Below are positions 1 to 6,217 of a DNA stretch of 31,178 bases, piece after piece. Source of the stretch: Candidatus Aenigmatarchaeota archaeon (GTDB lineage: Archaea; Aenigmatarchaeota; Aenigmatarchaeia; CG10238-14); contig JAFCCM010000031.1 of NCBI GenBank assembly GCA_017610225.1, forward strand, positions 1 through 31,178, read 5' to 3'. A program made the translations under genes and the position numbers. The notes under the pieces were generated by a model. It ran no database searches, was not told the DNA's origin, and worked only from the letters and a program-made list of their open reading frames with translations. Each line of letters begins with the position of its first letter. The first letter of the stretch is position 1.

Positions 1-1
1 A

Positions 2-388
2 CAATATTCCAAGATCGAAACTAAGGAAGAAGATATACCATGTAAAGGGTGTGATAATCATATGGATTGTATAGAAAGAATAATTGATTTAAGAAACACA
101 CAATATGGTAATCCTCCTGAAGTAAACAATGAAGATGAAGTATATATATTCCATTCAGAGATAATGTTATTACTAGAAGCATCATGTAAAATAATAAAAG
201 AATATCTTCCATTCACAGTTGTTAGTAGAGATGGATTAATGGAACGCCCGAACAACATGTATTTAAAACATTGGAAAGCATCCTTGAGGGAAATCATTAC
301 AGAAGAAGAATGGCGTAGAAGGGATGGAGAGTTATATGATTTTTTCTATGAATACAATGTAGACTATGATATGGCAAATGGATTATAA
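2..388 (+). CDS. Family B Cys protein, 5'-truncated
   Basis: The reading frame is open at the left edge of the window, so the start is missing; 128 codons are visible. The first internal ATG is at 62, but in-frame sequence upstream of it encodes DIPCKGC, so 62 is not the true start. IPCKGC followed by a further Cys, and then SCKIIKEYL, matches the two diagnostic blocks of the family B proteins encoded on the other strand at 12.6-15.2 kb (IPCKDC...C, then CSIVKEYV). The rest is acidic and rich in Tyr and Trp, with no recognised domain. Function unknown. It shows that the family is not confined to the leftward array. Confidence 0.75.
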   Translation, partial: QYSKIETKEEDIPCKGCDNHMDCIERIIDLRNTQYGNPPEVNNEDEVYIFHSEIMLLLEASCKIIKEYLPFTVVSRDGLMERPNNMYLKHWKASLREIITEEEWRRRDGELYDFFYEYNVDYDMANGL

Positions 389-465
389 GGGGATGGTTAT
401 GCTATATATATAAACTAAAATTATAATATAATTTTTTCATATCTGGATTATTTAACTTACAAATG

Positions 466-480
466 CTATATATATTAATA
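466..480 (+). promoter_or_regulatory. Recurrent promoter-like element, copy 1
   Basis: CTATATATATTAATA, followed by CATGAA. The 22-nt stretch 465-486 is identical to 2015-2036. It lies 53 nt before the ATG at 533, with a good ribosome-binding site between. No convincing -35 hexamer is seen. Its role is inferred from recurrence and consistent orientation. The 389-532 gap holds nothing else recognisable. Confidence 0.65.
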
Positions 481-532
481 CATGAAAAGGAACAATTGTT
501 AACCATTTAAAACTATAGAAAGGAGAGTAACC

Positions 533-673
533 ATGAAGAAGAAAAAAGAAAGAACAACGATCAAGATGACAAACAAGGAATATAGATTTGCTAAGGTAAC
601 AGCTATTGTAGGAATTGTGGTCGTTGCAGTCGGATGTGGAATCGCAGGATTTATAATCGGTTCCAGTAGTTAA
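533..673 (+). CDS. Small single-pass membrane protein, 46 aa
   Basis: Starts 6 nt after a strong AGAAAGGAGAG ribosome-binding site. Residues 2-21 are basic (KKKKER...). Residues 23-43 are one hydrophobic Gly/Val/Ile-rich segment (AIVGIVVVAVGCGIAGFIIG), so it is probably a membrane microprotein with a cytoplasmic basic N-terminus. It is the first gene after promoter copy 1 and is followed 20 nt later by the next gene. No homologue is recognised. A regulatory or host-membrane-modifying role would be a guess. Confidence 0.7.
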   Translation: MKKKKERTTIKMTNKEYRFAKVTAIVGIVVVAVGCGIAGFIIGSSS

Positions 674-693
674 TCATTTTAAGGAGAGCTGGT

Positions 694-957
694 ATGGAAT
701 GTGTACATGTAATTAGAGATTTACCTCCAGCAGTTTATCATAGATTAACTATCAATGTTAAAGTCTATTCAATAGACAATGATACAGTTACATTCTTTGA
801 AAAAACTGGAGATGTATATACTGGAAGTCGTGAAGAGTTTCCTGATGTTAAACTCAATGATATAATTGATGTTGCATTAACAATTGATAATTGGGTTGTG
901 CCTCAGTTCAGAGGTAATGTTAGAGCTGTTAACCAATATAGAAATACATGGGAGTAA
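694..957 (+). CDS. Small hypothetical protein, 87 aa
   Basis: An AAGGAGAGC ribosome-binding site precedes the ATG. The protein is mixed alpha/beta in character, with Val/Ile/Asp-rich strands (NVKVYSIDNDTVTFF, VKLNDIIDVALTIDNWVVP), and reads like a compact OB- or SH3-like barrel. That fold is inferred from hydropathy rhythm only. It has one Cys near the N-terminus and no family motif. It is the last gene of the promoter copy 1 unit; a strong terminator starts 13 nt after its stop. Confidence 0.7.
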   Translation: MECVHVIRDLPPAVYHRLTINVKVYSIDNDTVTFFEKTGDVYTGSREEFPDVKLNDIIDVALTIDNWVVPQFRGNVRAVNQYRNTWE

Positions 958-970
958 ACTGAGTTGGTGT

Positions 971-1017
971 CTTGGGATACATAGCATTTATATGTTGTGT
1001 GTCCTGAGATTTTTTTG
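971..1017 (+). terminator. Rho-independent terminator, rightward
   Basis: A 17-bp stem pairs CTTGGGATACATAGCAT (971-987) with 992-1008 across the 4-nt loop TTAT, followed by ATTTTTTT. Five or more pairs are G-U in the rightward RNA and would be A-C mismatches in the leftward RNA, so the hairpin is selected for the + strand. The T run abuts the end of the convergent kinase gene. Confidence 0.9.
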
Positions 1018-1019
1018 TC

Positions 1020-1601
1020 TTAAATTTTATATTTCTTTATTTCTGTACCTGGTACATTCTTTCTTTCTTGTCTAAATATATTAAGAAGTTTCTGATCACT
1101 AATACCTTTCTTAACATACCAATCGTATATATCTCTAAACGCTTGCTTACTCTTTTCTCTCTGCCATCCTCTCCAAAATGTTTTCATAATAGATGTACCA
1201 AGAATTATAGTTGGTGTATGTTCACATTGACTGAAAAATTTATTAACTCTATTGTTATCAATACAAGACCAATAAACTAATATCCCTTCTAGTATATATC
1301 TCTTATTCGATTTCATAACTATATTAAATGAATCCCTATAACATTTACTTGAGTCTTTATATTGTTTCTTATCAATACTAATCTTTTCACTTAAACACCA
1401 ATCAGTCCTAAACAGTTTAGCATTATATTTCTTTTCCAGTTTCCTTCCCAATGTTGTTTTACCTGCAGCAGATAGTCCAGCAATAAGGAGAACATTTGAT
1501 TTACCAGATTCAAACTTAGATAAATCACATGATATTGTTTTATTATCTAATACATATCCTTCCTGTATAGACTTGAGGTATGTATCTGTAGTGTTAGACA
1601 T
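1020..1601 (-). CDS. P-loop kinase, AAA_33/polynucleotide-kinase-like, 193 aa
   Basis: A Walker A motif, GLSAAGKTT, at about residues 42-50 follows a hydrophobic strand (NVLLIA). A later strand, RYILEGILVYW, could carry the second acidic/LID-side strand of small P-loop kinases. Basic patches (WRGWQREK) follow at the position expected for the lid. This fits the family of phage polynucleotide or small-molecule kinases that transfer a phosphate from ATP; the substrate is not evident. The start is supported by AGGGAG upstream. The gene is convergent with 694-957, and its promoter is not identified. Upstream lies the GC-rich island, which could be its leader. Confidence 0.75.
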   Translation of the reverse strand: MSNTTDTYLKSIQEGYVLDNKTISCDLSKFESGKSNVLLIAGLSAAGKTTLGRKLEKKYNAKLFRTDWCLSEKISIDKKQYKDSSKCYRDSFNIVMKSNKRYILEGILVYWSCIDNNRVNKFFSQCEHTPTIILGTSIMKTFWRGWQREKSKQAFRDIYDWYVKKGISDQKLLNIFRQERKNVPGTEIKKYKI

Positions 1602-1740
1602 GTTGGTACTCCCTATGTATTGTTTTATTATTTGTTCTAAATAATGGGACGGTGAGCGAGAATCGGAAATGGATTATGAGTACTAAAAATTTTTTTATAT
1701 AAAATTGTAACACCAATTCGAAATCGCTTTTTGTTTTTGA

Positions 1741-1890
1741 GAACGTTTTTTAGGAGCACGGTGATAGGATCCCTAATCCGCAGATCCAGGAACGGTAACC
1801 GGATGTCATTTTCATATCCGAGCGCTTGACAAAGCACATCCCCCTCCCCTTTGCAGTTGCTAGCAGTTCTCAGAAAGCGCTCGGGACACC
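1741..1890. other. GC-rich non-coding island with inverted repeat
   Basis: By hand count about 52% G+C over 150 bases, against a clearly AT-rich surrounding. CCGAGCGCTT at 1818-1827 is the exact reverse complement of 1875-1884, enclosing 47 nt that include a pyrimidine tract (CCCCCTCCCC). Smaller hairpins flank it (GGATC...GATCC; CGGAT at 1800-1804 with ATCCG at 1816-1820). The only long frame here (leftward, 1637-1930) has no ribosome-binding site. A structured RNA, a replication or packaging site, or an acquired segment are all possible. The wider gap 1602-2088 contains this island and promoter copy 2. Confidence 0.55.
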
Positions 1891-2015
1891 ATATTTGACC
1901 AAAATGAGTTAAATGACCAAAATCAACCATTTACACCATATTGCCATATATTGGTTATATACTCAATTCGGCGTATTGCTCACTATCTCATTAAACACCT
2001 TATATACCATATTCG

Positions 2016-2030
2016 CTATATATATTAATA
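2016..2030 (+). promoter_or_regulatory. Recurrent promoter-like element, copy 2
   Basis: CTATATATATTAATA followed by CATGAA, part of a 22-nt exact match to copy 1. It is 59 nt before the start of the only gene downstream, which then meets a terminator, so it appears to drive a single-gene transcript. Confidence 0.65.
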
Positions 2031-2088
2031 CATGAATAGAATGATACAATAGGTTAGTATCTAATTATATTGAAAGGAGCTATTGACT

Positions 2089-2295
2089 ATGGAACAAGGT
2101 AAAATAGATATGGCGAAAACTTCGCTAAAGGAACGTTATGGTGTAGAAGATGATGACTTGGATTATATTGGTTACGTGGATTGTTGTGAAATCGCTGGAC
2201 CTGGCGCAGTATGTATGCAGTTTAATATCATAAATCCGAACCATATTAGTTTTAAGTCAACAGTTGCATTTAATAACTTTTGCAGTATACCATGA
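2089..2295 (+). CDS. Small acidic hypothetical protein, 68 aa
   Basis: ATG at 2089 is preferred because AAAGGAG ends 9 nt upstream; an in-frame TTG at 2083 is only 3 nt from the site. The protein begins MEQGKIDMAKTSLKERYG and carries an acidic DDDLDY segment and a CC pair. No domain recognised. It is a monocistronic unit between promoter copy 2 and a terminator 15 nt past its stop, an arrangement suggesting separately controlled expression. Confidence 0.65.
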   Translation: MEQGKIDMAKTSLKERYGVEDDDLDYIGYVDCCEIAGPGAVCMQFNIINPNHISFKSTVAFNNFCSIP

Positions 2296-2310
2296 AAGTG
2301 AGAGAATAGA

Positions 2311-2353
2311 AAGAATGGCAAGTTATCATATAATGCTTTCCATTCTTTTTTTT
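2311..2353 (+). terminator. Rho-independent terminator, rightward
   Basis: AAGAATGG (2311-2318) pairs with CCATTCTT (2340-2347); the stem may extend inward with AAG/CTT after one mismatch. It runs directly into a T tract of about 8. It ends the 2089-2295 transcript. Confidence 0.8.
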
Positions 2354-2359
2354 GCCTGG

Positions 2360-2740
2360 ATTGTTTATATAGTCAGTAATCTCGACTATATCACAGACCC
2401 GAAGTCTGTGAGACTTCGTTATGAACGCTCTATATCCGGTTATGTAAACGCTCTATATCTGAGATCTATGTTCGCCCAATAGAAAACCATAGACATTTAC
2501 TATATAGAGTTGCTATCTGAGGATGCGGCCATCAATAATATCAATGACTTACATGATTCGGCATCTGTAGTGTATGGATTATATGGTTTTCTTACATGGC
2601 AGACATAGATTATGAGCAATGTAGCCGTGAGAGGGAGGTAATCGCCTGGCAATGGGAGGGTAAAAGGATGCTGAGCAGGAGAGGGAGTTAAGGTGCAACT
2701 ATAGATGTAAACTGATGCTAGGTTAACTGCTCATATCATA
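2360..2740. other. Highly structured non-coding region, possible ncRNA
   Basis: No credible gene is seen. A chain of perfect inverted repeats is: ATATAGTC (2367-2374)/GACTATAT (2384-2391); ACAGAC (2393-2398)/GTCTGT (2404-2409), which is mutually exclusive with CGAAGTCT (2400-2407)/AGACTTCG (2411-2418); GAAAACCATA (2482-2491)/TATGGTTTTC (2582-2591) with 90 nt inside; and TGAGCAG (2672-2678)/CTGCTCA (2727-2733). A 13-bp direct repeat AACGCTCTATATC lies at 2424-2436 and 2447-2459. The purine-rich tract 2630-2690 (GAGAGGGAGG...) is unlike flanking DNA. Strand unknown. Confidence 0.5.
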
Positions 2741-2917
2741 TATACTTGCTCACCATCCCTTTATACATCCTTTATACATCCTTTCTTATCTATTTAATAC
2801 TCTATATCTTATATATACGGTTTTTCATATACCAACATATGGTGTAACCCAGATGTAATCTCATACAGGCATAACACCTTATTATTATTGAATCTATAGA
2901 TCATATCCCTATATACC

Positions 2918-2953
2918 TTTTGACACATATCTGTATGTATATTTGTGTCAAAA
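2918..2953. repeat. 10-bp inverted repeat
   Basis: TTTTGACACA (2918-2927) and TGTGTCAAAA (2944-2953) are exact reverse complements around 16 nt. It is not followed by a gene within 250 nt. It could be a protein-binding site or RNA hairpin. The surrounding 2741-3187 is AT-rich with no gene. It also holds an 11-bp tandem repeat CTTTATACATC at 2759-2780. Confidence 0.5.
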
Positions 2954-2982
2954 CCTTCTTATATAACTCATAATAAAAGACC

Positions 2983-3011
2983 AAAAAAATCGGGACAGAA
3001 TAACGTCTGTC
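2983..3011 (-). terminator. Weak terminator-like hairpin, leftward
   Basis: In leftward RNA, GACAGA (3011-3006) pairs with UCUGUC (2999-2994) over a 6-nt loop, then four bases and U7 (2989-2983). It may be a back-up to the terminator at 3188-3210. The gap between stem and U run weakens the call. Confidence 0.4.
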
Positions 3012-3187
3012 ATCTCTAGTTTGTATTCTTTTACACTCTATATAACATCATTATACACCTACTCAAGACTCCATATTCACCCATATTCGATACCTAACAA
3101 TAATAGGATATCATAGTGTATATTACTATTAAATGACCAAAAAAAGAACCCTGTGTATAAGAAGGTTATTAAGAGATTATAATCTAG

Positions 3188-3210
3188 GCAAAAAGAATCC
3201 GAAGATTCTT
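3188..3210 (-). terminator. UUCG-loop terminator closing the leftward gene block
   Basis: In leftward RNA, AAGAATC (3210-3204), loop UUCG, GAUUCUU (3199-3193), then UUU. It is a 7-bp stem with the extra-stable UUCG tetraloop and a short U tract (five U counting those in the stem). It lies 24 nt past the last leftward stop codon and marks the left boundary of the leftward genes. Confidence 0.7.
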
Positions 3211-3234
3211 AATATAACTCTTGATTTAGTCCCC

Positions 3235-3372
3235 TTATTTTACTGCTTTGATTAAACATCTCATTAAAAGGTTTTTCATAGTTACACCATATGGAGTTAA
3301 TAAATTTTTCTTTATGTCCTGTCCTTGTAATAAGGTAAGGTGTTTCTTTATGATTGGTTGTTTATCATCCAT
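3235..3372 (-). CDS. Small basic protein, 45 aa
   Basis: MDDKQPIIKKHLTLLQ... through LIKAVK. ATG is preceded by a strong GGAGGA site 7 nt upstream. It is basic and likely helical. No family recognised. Last gene of the leftward block, 21 nt after the preceding stop. The codons for PYGVT include GGTGTAAC, a sequence also seen in two non-coding places (about 2842 and 7975); this is probably chance. Confidence 0.6.
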   Translation of the reverse strand: MDDKQPIIKKHLTLLQGQDIKKNLLTPYGVTMKNLLMRCLIKAVK

Positions 3373-3393
3373 ATATGATCTCCTCCGGTAAGA

Positions 3394-3561
3394 TTATCTA
3401 ACACATCTGTATATTGTATATAACCACATTGCAGGACCGCTTGCAGCTATTAACATTGTTGCTTTCTTTGCTGATACATTATCTGTGTTATTCTTTTCCA
3501 TTGTACTGATAACAACTACACCTAGAAATGACCATATTAATGCTATCCATAATGCTACCAT
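3394..3561 (-). CDS. Small two-helix membrane protein, 55 aa
   Basis: Residues 2-19 (VALWIALIWSFLGVVVIS) form a clear transmembrane segment. A polar loop (MEKNNTDNVSAKK) precedes a second, shorter hydrophobic stretch, MLIAASGPAMWLYTIY. This suggests a hairpin membrane microprotein. The start follows AAGGAG, which lies inside the end of the upstream gene, so the two are translationally coupled. Function unknown. Confidence 0.65.
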   Translation of the reverse strand: MVALWIALIWSFLGVVVISTMEKNNTDNVSAKKATMLIAASGPAMWLYTIYRCVR

Positions 3562-3564
3562 AGT

Positions 3565-3708
3565 TTATTTCTCCTTATGTTTAGTATCCTCAGCTGATTG
3601 GTTATTTTCCGTACTGATGTACATATCATCAGGTTTTGAACTTGGGTTTAATAAGGAATCTAATAACCGTTCAAGTTTGTTATAATCTATTGATAATGTG
3701 TGCTGCAT
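3565..3708 (-). CDS. Small hydrophilic protein, 47 aa
   Basis: MQHTLSIDYNKLERLLDSLL, then a Ser/Asn/Asp-rich, charged C-terminus. The N-terminal half could form one amphipathic helix. Its leader CTATAGAAAGGAG is the same box that precedes the gene at 533, and a near copy precedes 7845, pointing to a shared start-of-unit sequence. It lies directly upstream of the membrane microprotein gene and its 3' end carries that gene's ribosome-binding site. Confidence 0.6.
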   Translation of the reverse strand: MQHTLSIDYNKLERLLDSLLNPSSKPDDMYISTENNQSAEDTKHKEK

Positions 3709-3745
3709 AAATCTTTTCTCCTTTCTATAGTGTTTAAGGTTAGTA

Positions 3746-3934
3746 TTAGTTTACATATGCTCCTTCATACTGACGTCTTACTGCTAGGACACGTTTATTT
3801 GATGGTAATGATCCGAATGATTTATACTCATTGAATACACTGTTTTCATTGACTGAATGACAGAAGCATTTATCTGTATCATTATATGTTGATAAGATGT
3901 TACCGCATTGTACACAAGTTCTTTCGTAGCTCAT
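3746..3934 (-). CDS. Small zinc-ribbon-like protein, 62 aa
   Basis: C7-x2-C10 (CVQC) and C23/C25 (CFC) can form one four-Cys metal site. After this the chain becomes polar, with a basic NKRVLAVRRQYE segment that could contact nucleic acid. It differs from families A and B: no CPCxxC core. The start is supported by GGGAG. It is the first gene after promoter copy 3 and its structured leader, so it is the most likely target if the leader is a cis-regulator. Confidence 0.65.
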   Translation of the reverse strand: MSYERTCVQCGNILSTYNDTDKCFCHSVNENSVFNEYKSFGSLPSNKRVLAVRRQYEGAYVN

Positions 3935-3986
3935 ATTGCCTCTCCCTTTATAGTGTTGGTTATGAATATGGTTAGTATTAATGATC

Positions 3987-4144
3987 GGGATAATTGTTGC
4001 CAGGAGCTTATATAAGGATAACTTTGACAGTCTTTAAATGAACTCTATAGTAACTTCACCAATACCCGATGTATCAGCAGCTAGCTATGTTGATCACTTA
4101 AAATCATCTCACCCTTATCATGTGCTACCTGACAACAATATCCC
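3987..4144 (-). ncRNA. Structured 5' leader RNA 1
   Basis: Read leftward, the 21-nt arm 4144-4124 (GGGAUAUUGUUGUCAGG...) pairs with 4007-3987 (...CCUGGCAACAAUUAUCCC), with one U-G pair and two single-base bulges. It encloses 116 nt, with an inner stem GAUAAGG/CCUUAU and small hairpins (AUAC-AUCGG-GUAU). It starts about 9 nt after promoter copy 3 and ends about 50 nt before the 3934 start codon. The shape, a long closing stem around a multibranched interior, resembles riboswitches or other structured leaders. I do not recognise a known class. Confidence 0.6.
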
Positions 4145-4152
4145 TTTATAGT

Positions 4153-4167
4153 TATTAATATATATAG
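4153..4167 (-). promoter_or_regulatory. Recurrent promoter-like element, copy 3
   Basis: Leftward CTATATATATTAATA, identical to copies 1 and 2 over 15 nt. It begins 6 nt after the stop of the last Cys-array gene and would start the leader/3746-3934 unit afresh. Confidence 0.65.
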
Positions 4168-4173
4168 TATTCA

Positions 4174-4350
4174 TTATATATGAAATGATCCTGCTTGTTG
4201 TTTATATTGTTTTACCTCAAAATCATTATATGCTTTACATGGTATCTTGCACATAGTTTTGATTAGACATATTGAACATGGACAATTCTTCATATTGGAT
4301 ATCCAACATTCAATACCATTATCTCTACACCCTTTACATGATGTGTTCAC
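4174..4350 (-). CDS. Family A Cys protein, 58 aa, GTG start
   Basis: All eight family cysteines are present: C5/C8 (CKGC), C15, C23-P-C25, C28, C34, C38, in the order used by the whole array. Two four-Cys metal sites (zinc or iron-sulfur) would account for them; this is inference. GTG at 4350 follows AAGGAG by 9 nt and directly abuts the stop of the neighbouring member. It is the leftmost array member. The C-terminal tail is Gln-rich (KQYKQQ). Confidence 0.8.
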   Translation of the reverse strand: MNTSCKGCRDNGIECWISNMKNCPCSICLIKTMCKIPCKAYNDFEVKQYKQQAGSFHI

Positions 4351-4641
4351 TTATATATGCTCCTTGATATGATTTGCAAACTTGTCTATTTGACTCCTCA
4401 TTAGTTTACATTTGTGATGGTCATCATCTTCCCCATACAGTATGGCATATCTGAATTTACTTACTTTTGGTTCTGTGCATGTTGCTTTGACTAAGCAGGT
4501 TACACATGGACAGAACTCATCTCGAAATATATGATGTAGTTTAAAGTCTCTAAATACACTGATGTTTTCTTTACAGTGATAGTATGTTGTATTGAAATGT
4601 CTTTTGTTTGATTGACATCCGATACATTTCTTAGCTATCAT
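4351..4641 (-). CDS. Family A Cys protein, 96 aa, last Cys lost
   Basis: C6/C9 (CIGC), C23, C44-P-C46, C49, C55 are aligned with the family, but the final conserved Cys position (59) is Lys. C78 in a DDDHHKC segment might substitute, together with the adjacent His pair. The spacer between C23 and C44 is among the longest in the array and rich in Phe, His and Arg. The GGGAG ribosome-binding site is inside the previous gene. Confidence 0.8.
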   Translation of the reverse strand: MIAKKCIGCQSNKRHFNTTYYHCKENISVFRDFKLHHIFRDEFCPCVTCLVKATCTEPKVSKFRYAILYGEDDDHHKCKLMRSQIDKFANHIKEHI

Positions 4642-4645
4642 AATA

Positions 4646-4825
4646 CTATCTCCCTTTTAATATTTGCTCATCATCTTTTTTCCTGAATTTGTTATATTCT
4701 TCACATATTTCTATACATATACCCTTAATCAAACATATTTGACATGGACATAAACTGGCGTCATACATCTCAAACCTGCATATGCATATATCATCACAAT
4801 TTAAACACCCTTTACACCCTTCCAT
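4646..4825 (-). CDS. Family A Cys protein, 59 aa
   Basis: MEGCKGC start with Cys at 4, 7, 10, 14, 16, then C26-P-C28, C31, C37, C41. It carries two more cysteines than standard in the first half (CDDICIC). The core reads CLIKGIC, the Ile/Gly variant seen also in the next gene. The C-terminus is short and charged, ending KGR. Confidence 0.8.
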   Translation of the reverse strand: MEGCKGCLNCDDICICRFEMYDASLCPCQICLIKGICIEICEEYNKFRKKDDEQILKGR

Positions 4826-4829
4826 TATC

Positions 4830-4982
4830 TCAGACCTCTTTTTTTAGTTGTATGAATAACTGATAGTCTTCACATGTATCTATACATATACCTTTGATTA
4901 AACATATAGTGCATGGACATTTTATTTTCTTTTTATCTGATATAGTACAGTATCCATCATCGGCGCATCCTTTGCATACCAT
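4830..4982 (-). CDS. Family A Cys protein, 50 aa (shortest member)
   Basis: Cys at 3, 6, 12, 22, 24, 27, 33, 37: the minimal eight-Cys unit with almost no tail, and so the best indication of the domain boundary. The ribosome-binding site is poor (GGATGG), and the start lies 5 nt past the upstream stop, so translation is probably coupled. Confidence 0.78.
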   Translation of the reverse strand: MVCKGCADDGYCTISDKKKIKCPCTICLIKGICIDTCEDYQLFIQLKKEV

Positions 4983-4987
4983 ATAGT

Positions 4988-5203
4988 TTACCATCCAGTT
5001 GGTGTCCCTATGAATGTACTAATTTTTCCTATTGAATACTTTGTAAATGTGGCACACTCATCATATTCACATTCACATACTGATTTAACTAAACATAGTT
5101 GACATGGACATAGCATTCTATACTTGGGATACATCCAACAGTTTGGATGTCTATTACATGTTTGACAATTATGATAATAGTTTACTTTAGTTTCATTCTC
5201 CAT
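4988..5203 (-). CDS. Family A Cys protein, 71 aa
   Basis: The first pair is C13-QT-C16 rather than CxGC. Then come C22, C32-P-C34, C37, C43, an extra C45, and C50 after a stretched CECEYDEC segment. The N-terminus is Tyr/His/Asn-rich (NYYHNC). It overlaps the upstream gene by 11 nt. Confidence 0.8.
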   Translation of the reverse strand: MENETKVNYYHNCQTCNRHPNCWMYPKYRMLCPCQLCLVKSVCECEYDECATFTKYSIGKISTFIGTPTGW

Positions 5204-5375
5204 TTAGTTTATACCCTATATATTCTTTCCATTCAAGACATGCATCTGTACACATAATTTTGACAAGGCATGTCATACAAGGACACTTAGTATGATTTCT
5301 TGCCTCTTGCAGACATACTCCTGTTTTATCAGCGACTGTACACCCTTTACATTCTTCGGCACTATTTACTGTCAT
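5193..5375 (-). CDS. Family A Cys protein, 60 aa
   Basis: ATG at 5375 is chosen because AAGGGA lies 7 nt upstream; an in-frame GTG at 5390 would place that site inside the gene. Cys at 9, 12, 21, 31, 33, 36, 42, 46. The tail LEWKEYIGYKLNGE is typical: an aromatic, helical tail after the last Cys. Confidence 0.8.
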   Translation of the reverse strand: MTVNSAEECKGCTVADKTGVCLQEARNHTKCPCMTCLVKIMCTDACLEWKEYIGYKLNGE

Positions 5376-5541
5376 AATGAGTCCCTTCACTTATTTCTGT
5401 TAGATTACTGGCGAAATCGTTACATTGGTTTTGACATACTCCTTTTATTAAACACTTTCTGCATGGGCATGTATCTATTTTTGAATTAGTTACTATACAG
5501 CCATTCATAGTATCAAAACATCCTTTACATCCATCATCCAT
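5362..5541 (-). CDS. Family A Cys protein, 59 aa
   Basis: MDDGCKGC; Cys at 5, 8, 15, 25, 27, 30, 36, 40. The core is CRKCLIKGVC. It overlaps the next gene's start by 14 nt and the upstream gene's end by 8 nt. Confidence 0.8.
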   Translation of the reverse strand: MDDGCKGCFDTMNGCIVTNSKIDTCPCRKCLIKGVCQNQCNDFASNLTEISEGTHYDSK

Positions 5542-5731
5542 CGTGTCTTTTGTCCTTCATCCTATTTTTGTTGTATCTATTGCATCTTGAATCAAATGTG
5601 TTATATGTATCACAACCTTCTTGACACACCACTTTGACTAGACAGGTTGTACAAGGACACATATAACTCCACTCGGTACATGAGTATTTGTTCTCTGAGC
5701 ATCCTATACAGTCTTCATTTTTTGATCCCAT
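5534..5731 (-). CDS. Family A Cys protein, 65 aa
   Basis: ATG at 5731 follows AGAGGA with good spacing; GTG at 5752 lies upstream of that site and is less likely. Cys at 8, 11, 18, 25, 27, 30, 36, 40 and an extra C50. The segments EWSYMCPC and YNTFDSRC closely match HWSYICPC and YNIFADKC of the gene at 6702-6899, so the two are recent duplicates. Basic tail (NRYNKNRMKDKRH). Confidence 0.8.
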   Translation of the reverse strand: MGSKNEDCIGCSENKYSCTEWSYMCPCTTCLVKVVCQEGCDTYNTFDSRCNRYNKNRMKDKRHDG

Positions 5732-6039
5732 TTCATATCCTCTTGTCCGCACATAGTATATAGTTCTTCAATGGTATATGTTGGAGTATCGTATATATCT
5801 TTATCAACTCCTATATCTATGCCTGTTAAATAGTGTACAGCTAATCTTCTACGATGTTTACAACGTGGAATATCCCCTCTGTGTGGTTTGACATAGTCAT
5901 AGAAAAGATTGCAGTCTAACTTTATTGCTAATATTGATGCTTGTACAAATCTTGTACCACTCAGTGGTTTGTATGTTGATGTTTTGGATTTACACATAGG
6001 TAATATTAAGCATTGATAACATGGTGTTTGATTAATCAT
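5704..6039 (-). CDS. Family B Cys protein with long C-terminal domain, 111 aa
   Basis: MINQTPCYQC...C16, then DCNLFYDYV at about 42-50, then a domain with RRLAVHYLTGIDIG. ATG at 6039 (after AGAGG) is chosen because the same frame farther upstream overlaps a complete family A gene. Its C-terminal domain is shared only with 6204-6551 (RRLAVHYLIGIDLG), which makes them paralogues. The HYL-GID segment is not a motif I can tie to an enzyme. It overlaps the start of the next family A gene by 28 nt. Confidence 0.78.
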   Translation of the reverse strand: MINQTPCYQCLILPMCKSKTSTYKPLSGTRFVQASILAIKLDCNLFYDYVKPHRGDIPRCKHRRRLAVHYLTGIDIGVDKDIYDTPTYTIEELYTMCGQEDMKWDQKMKTV

Positions 6040-6040
6040 T

Positions 6041-6217
6041 TTAATCGCCTCTGTATTGGGTAAATAGATCACAGCCCGTATGACACATAGATTTGACAAG
6101 GCATTTTCTACAAGGGCACTCATTACCTTTTGCATCTATTGGACTTTTTGCACATTCTCCTGTTGGACTTATAGCTGAACACCCTCTACATTCTTCACAA
6201 TCTTTAGCTGTAAGCAT
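6041..6217 (-). CDS. Family A Cys protein, 58 aa
   Basis: Cys at 7, 10, 13, 22, 34, 36, 39, 45, 49, with a doubled first knuckle (CEECRGC). It sits between the two long family B paralogues and overlaps the upstream B gene's end by 14 nt. GGAG lies 10 nt before the ATG. Confidence 0.78.
   Translation of the reverse strand: MLTAKDCEECRGCSAISPTGECAKSPIDAKGNECPCRKCLVKSMCHTGCDLFTQYRGD

Noticed and set aside
1637..1930. 97-codon leftward frame in the GC-rich island
   Set aside because: No ribosome-binding site, unlikely amino-acid run, and it coincides with a strong inverted repeat; better seen as non-coding.
2264..2482. 72-codon rightward frame after 2295
   Set aside because: It overlaps the terminator and the hairpin chain and has no ribosome-binding site.
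6040..6135. N-terminal extension of the family B gene 5704-6039
   Set aside because: These codons overlap a complete family A gene in another frame, and a good start with AGAGG exists at 6039.
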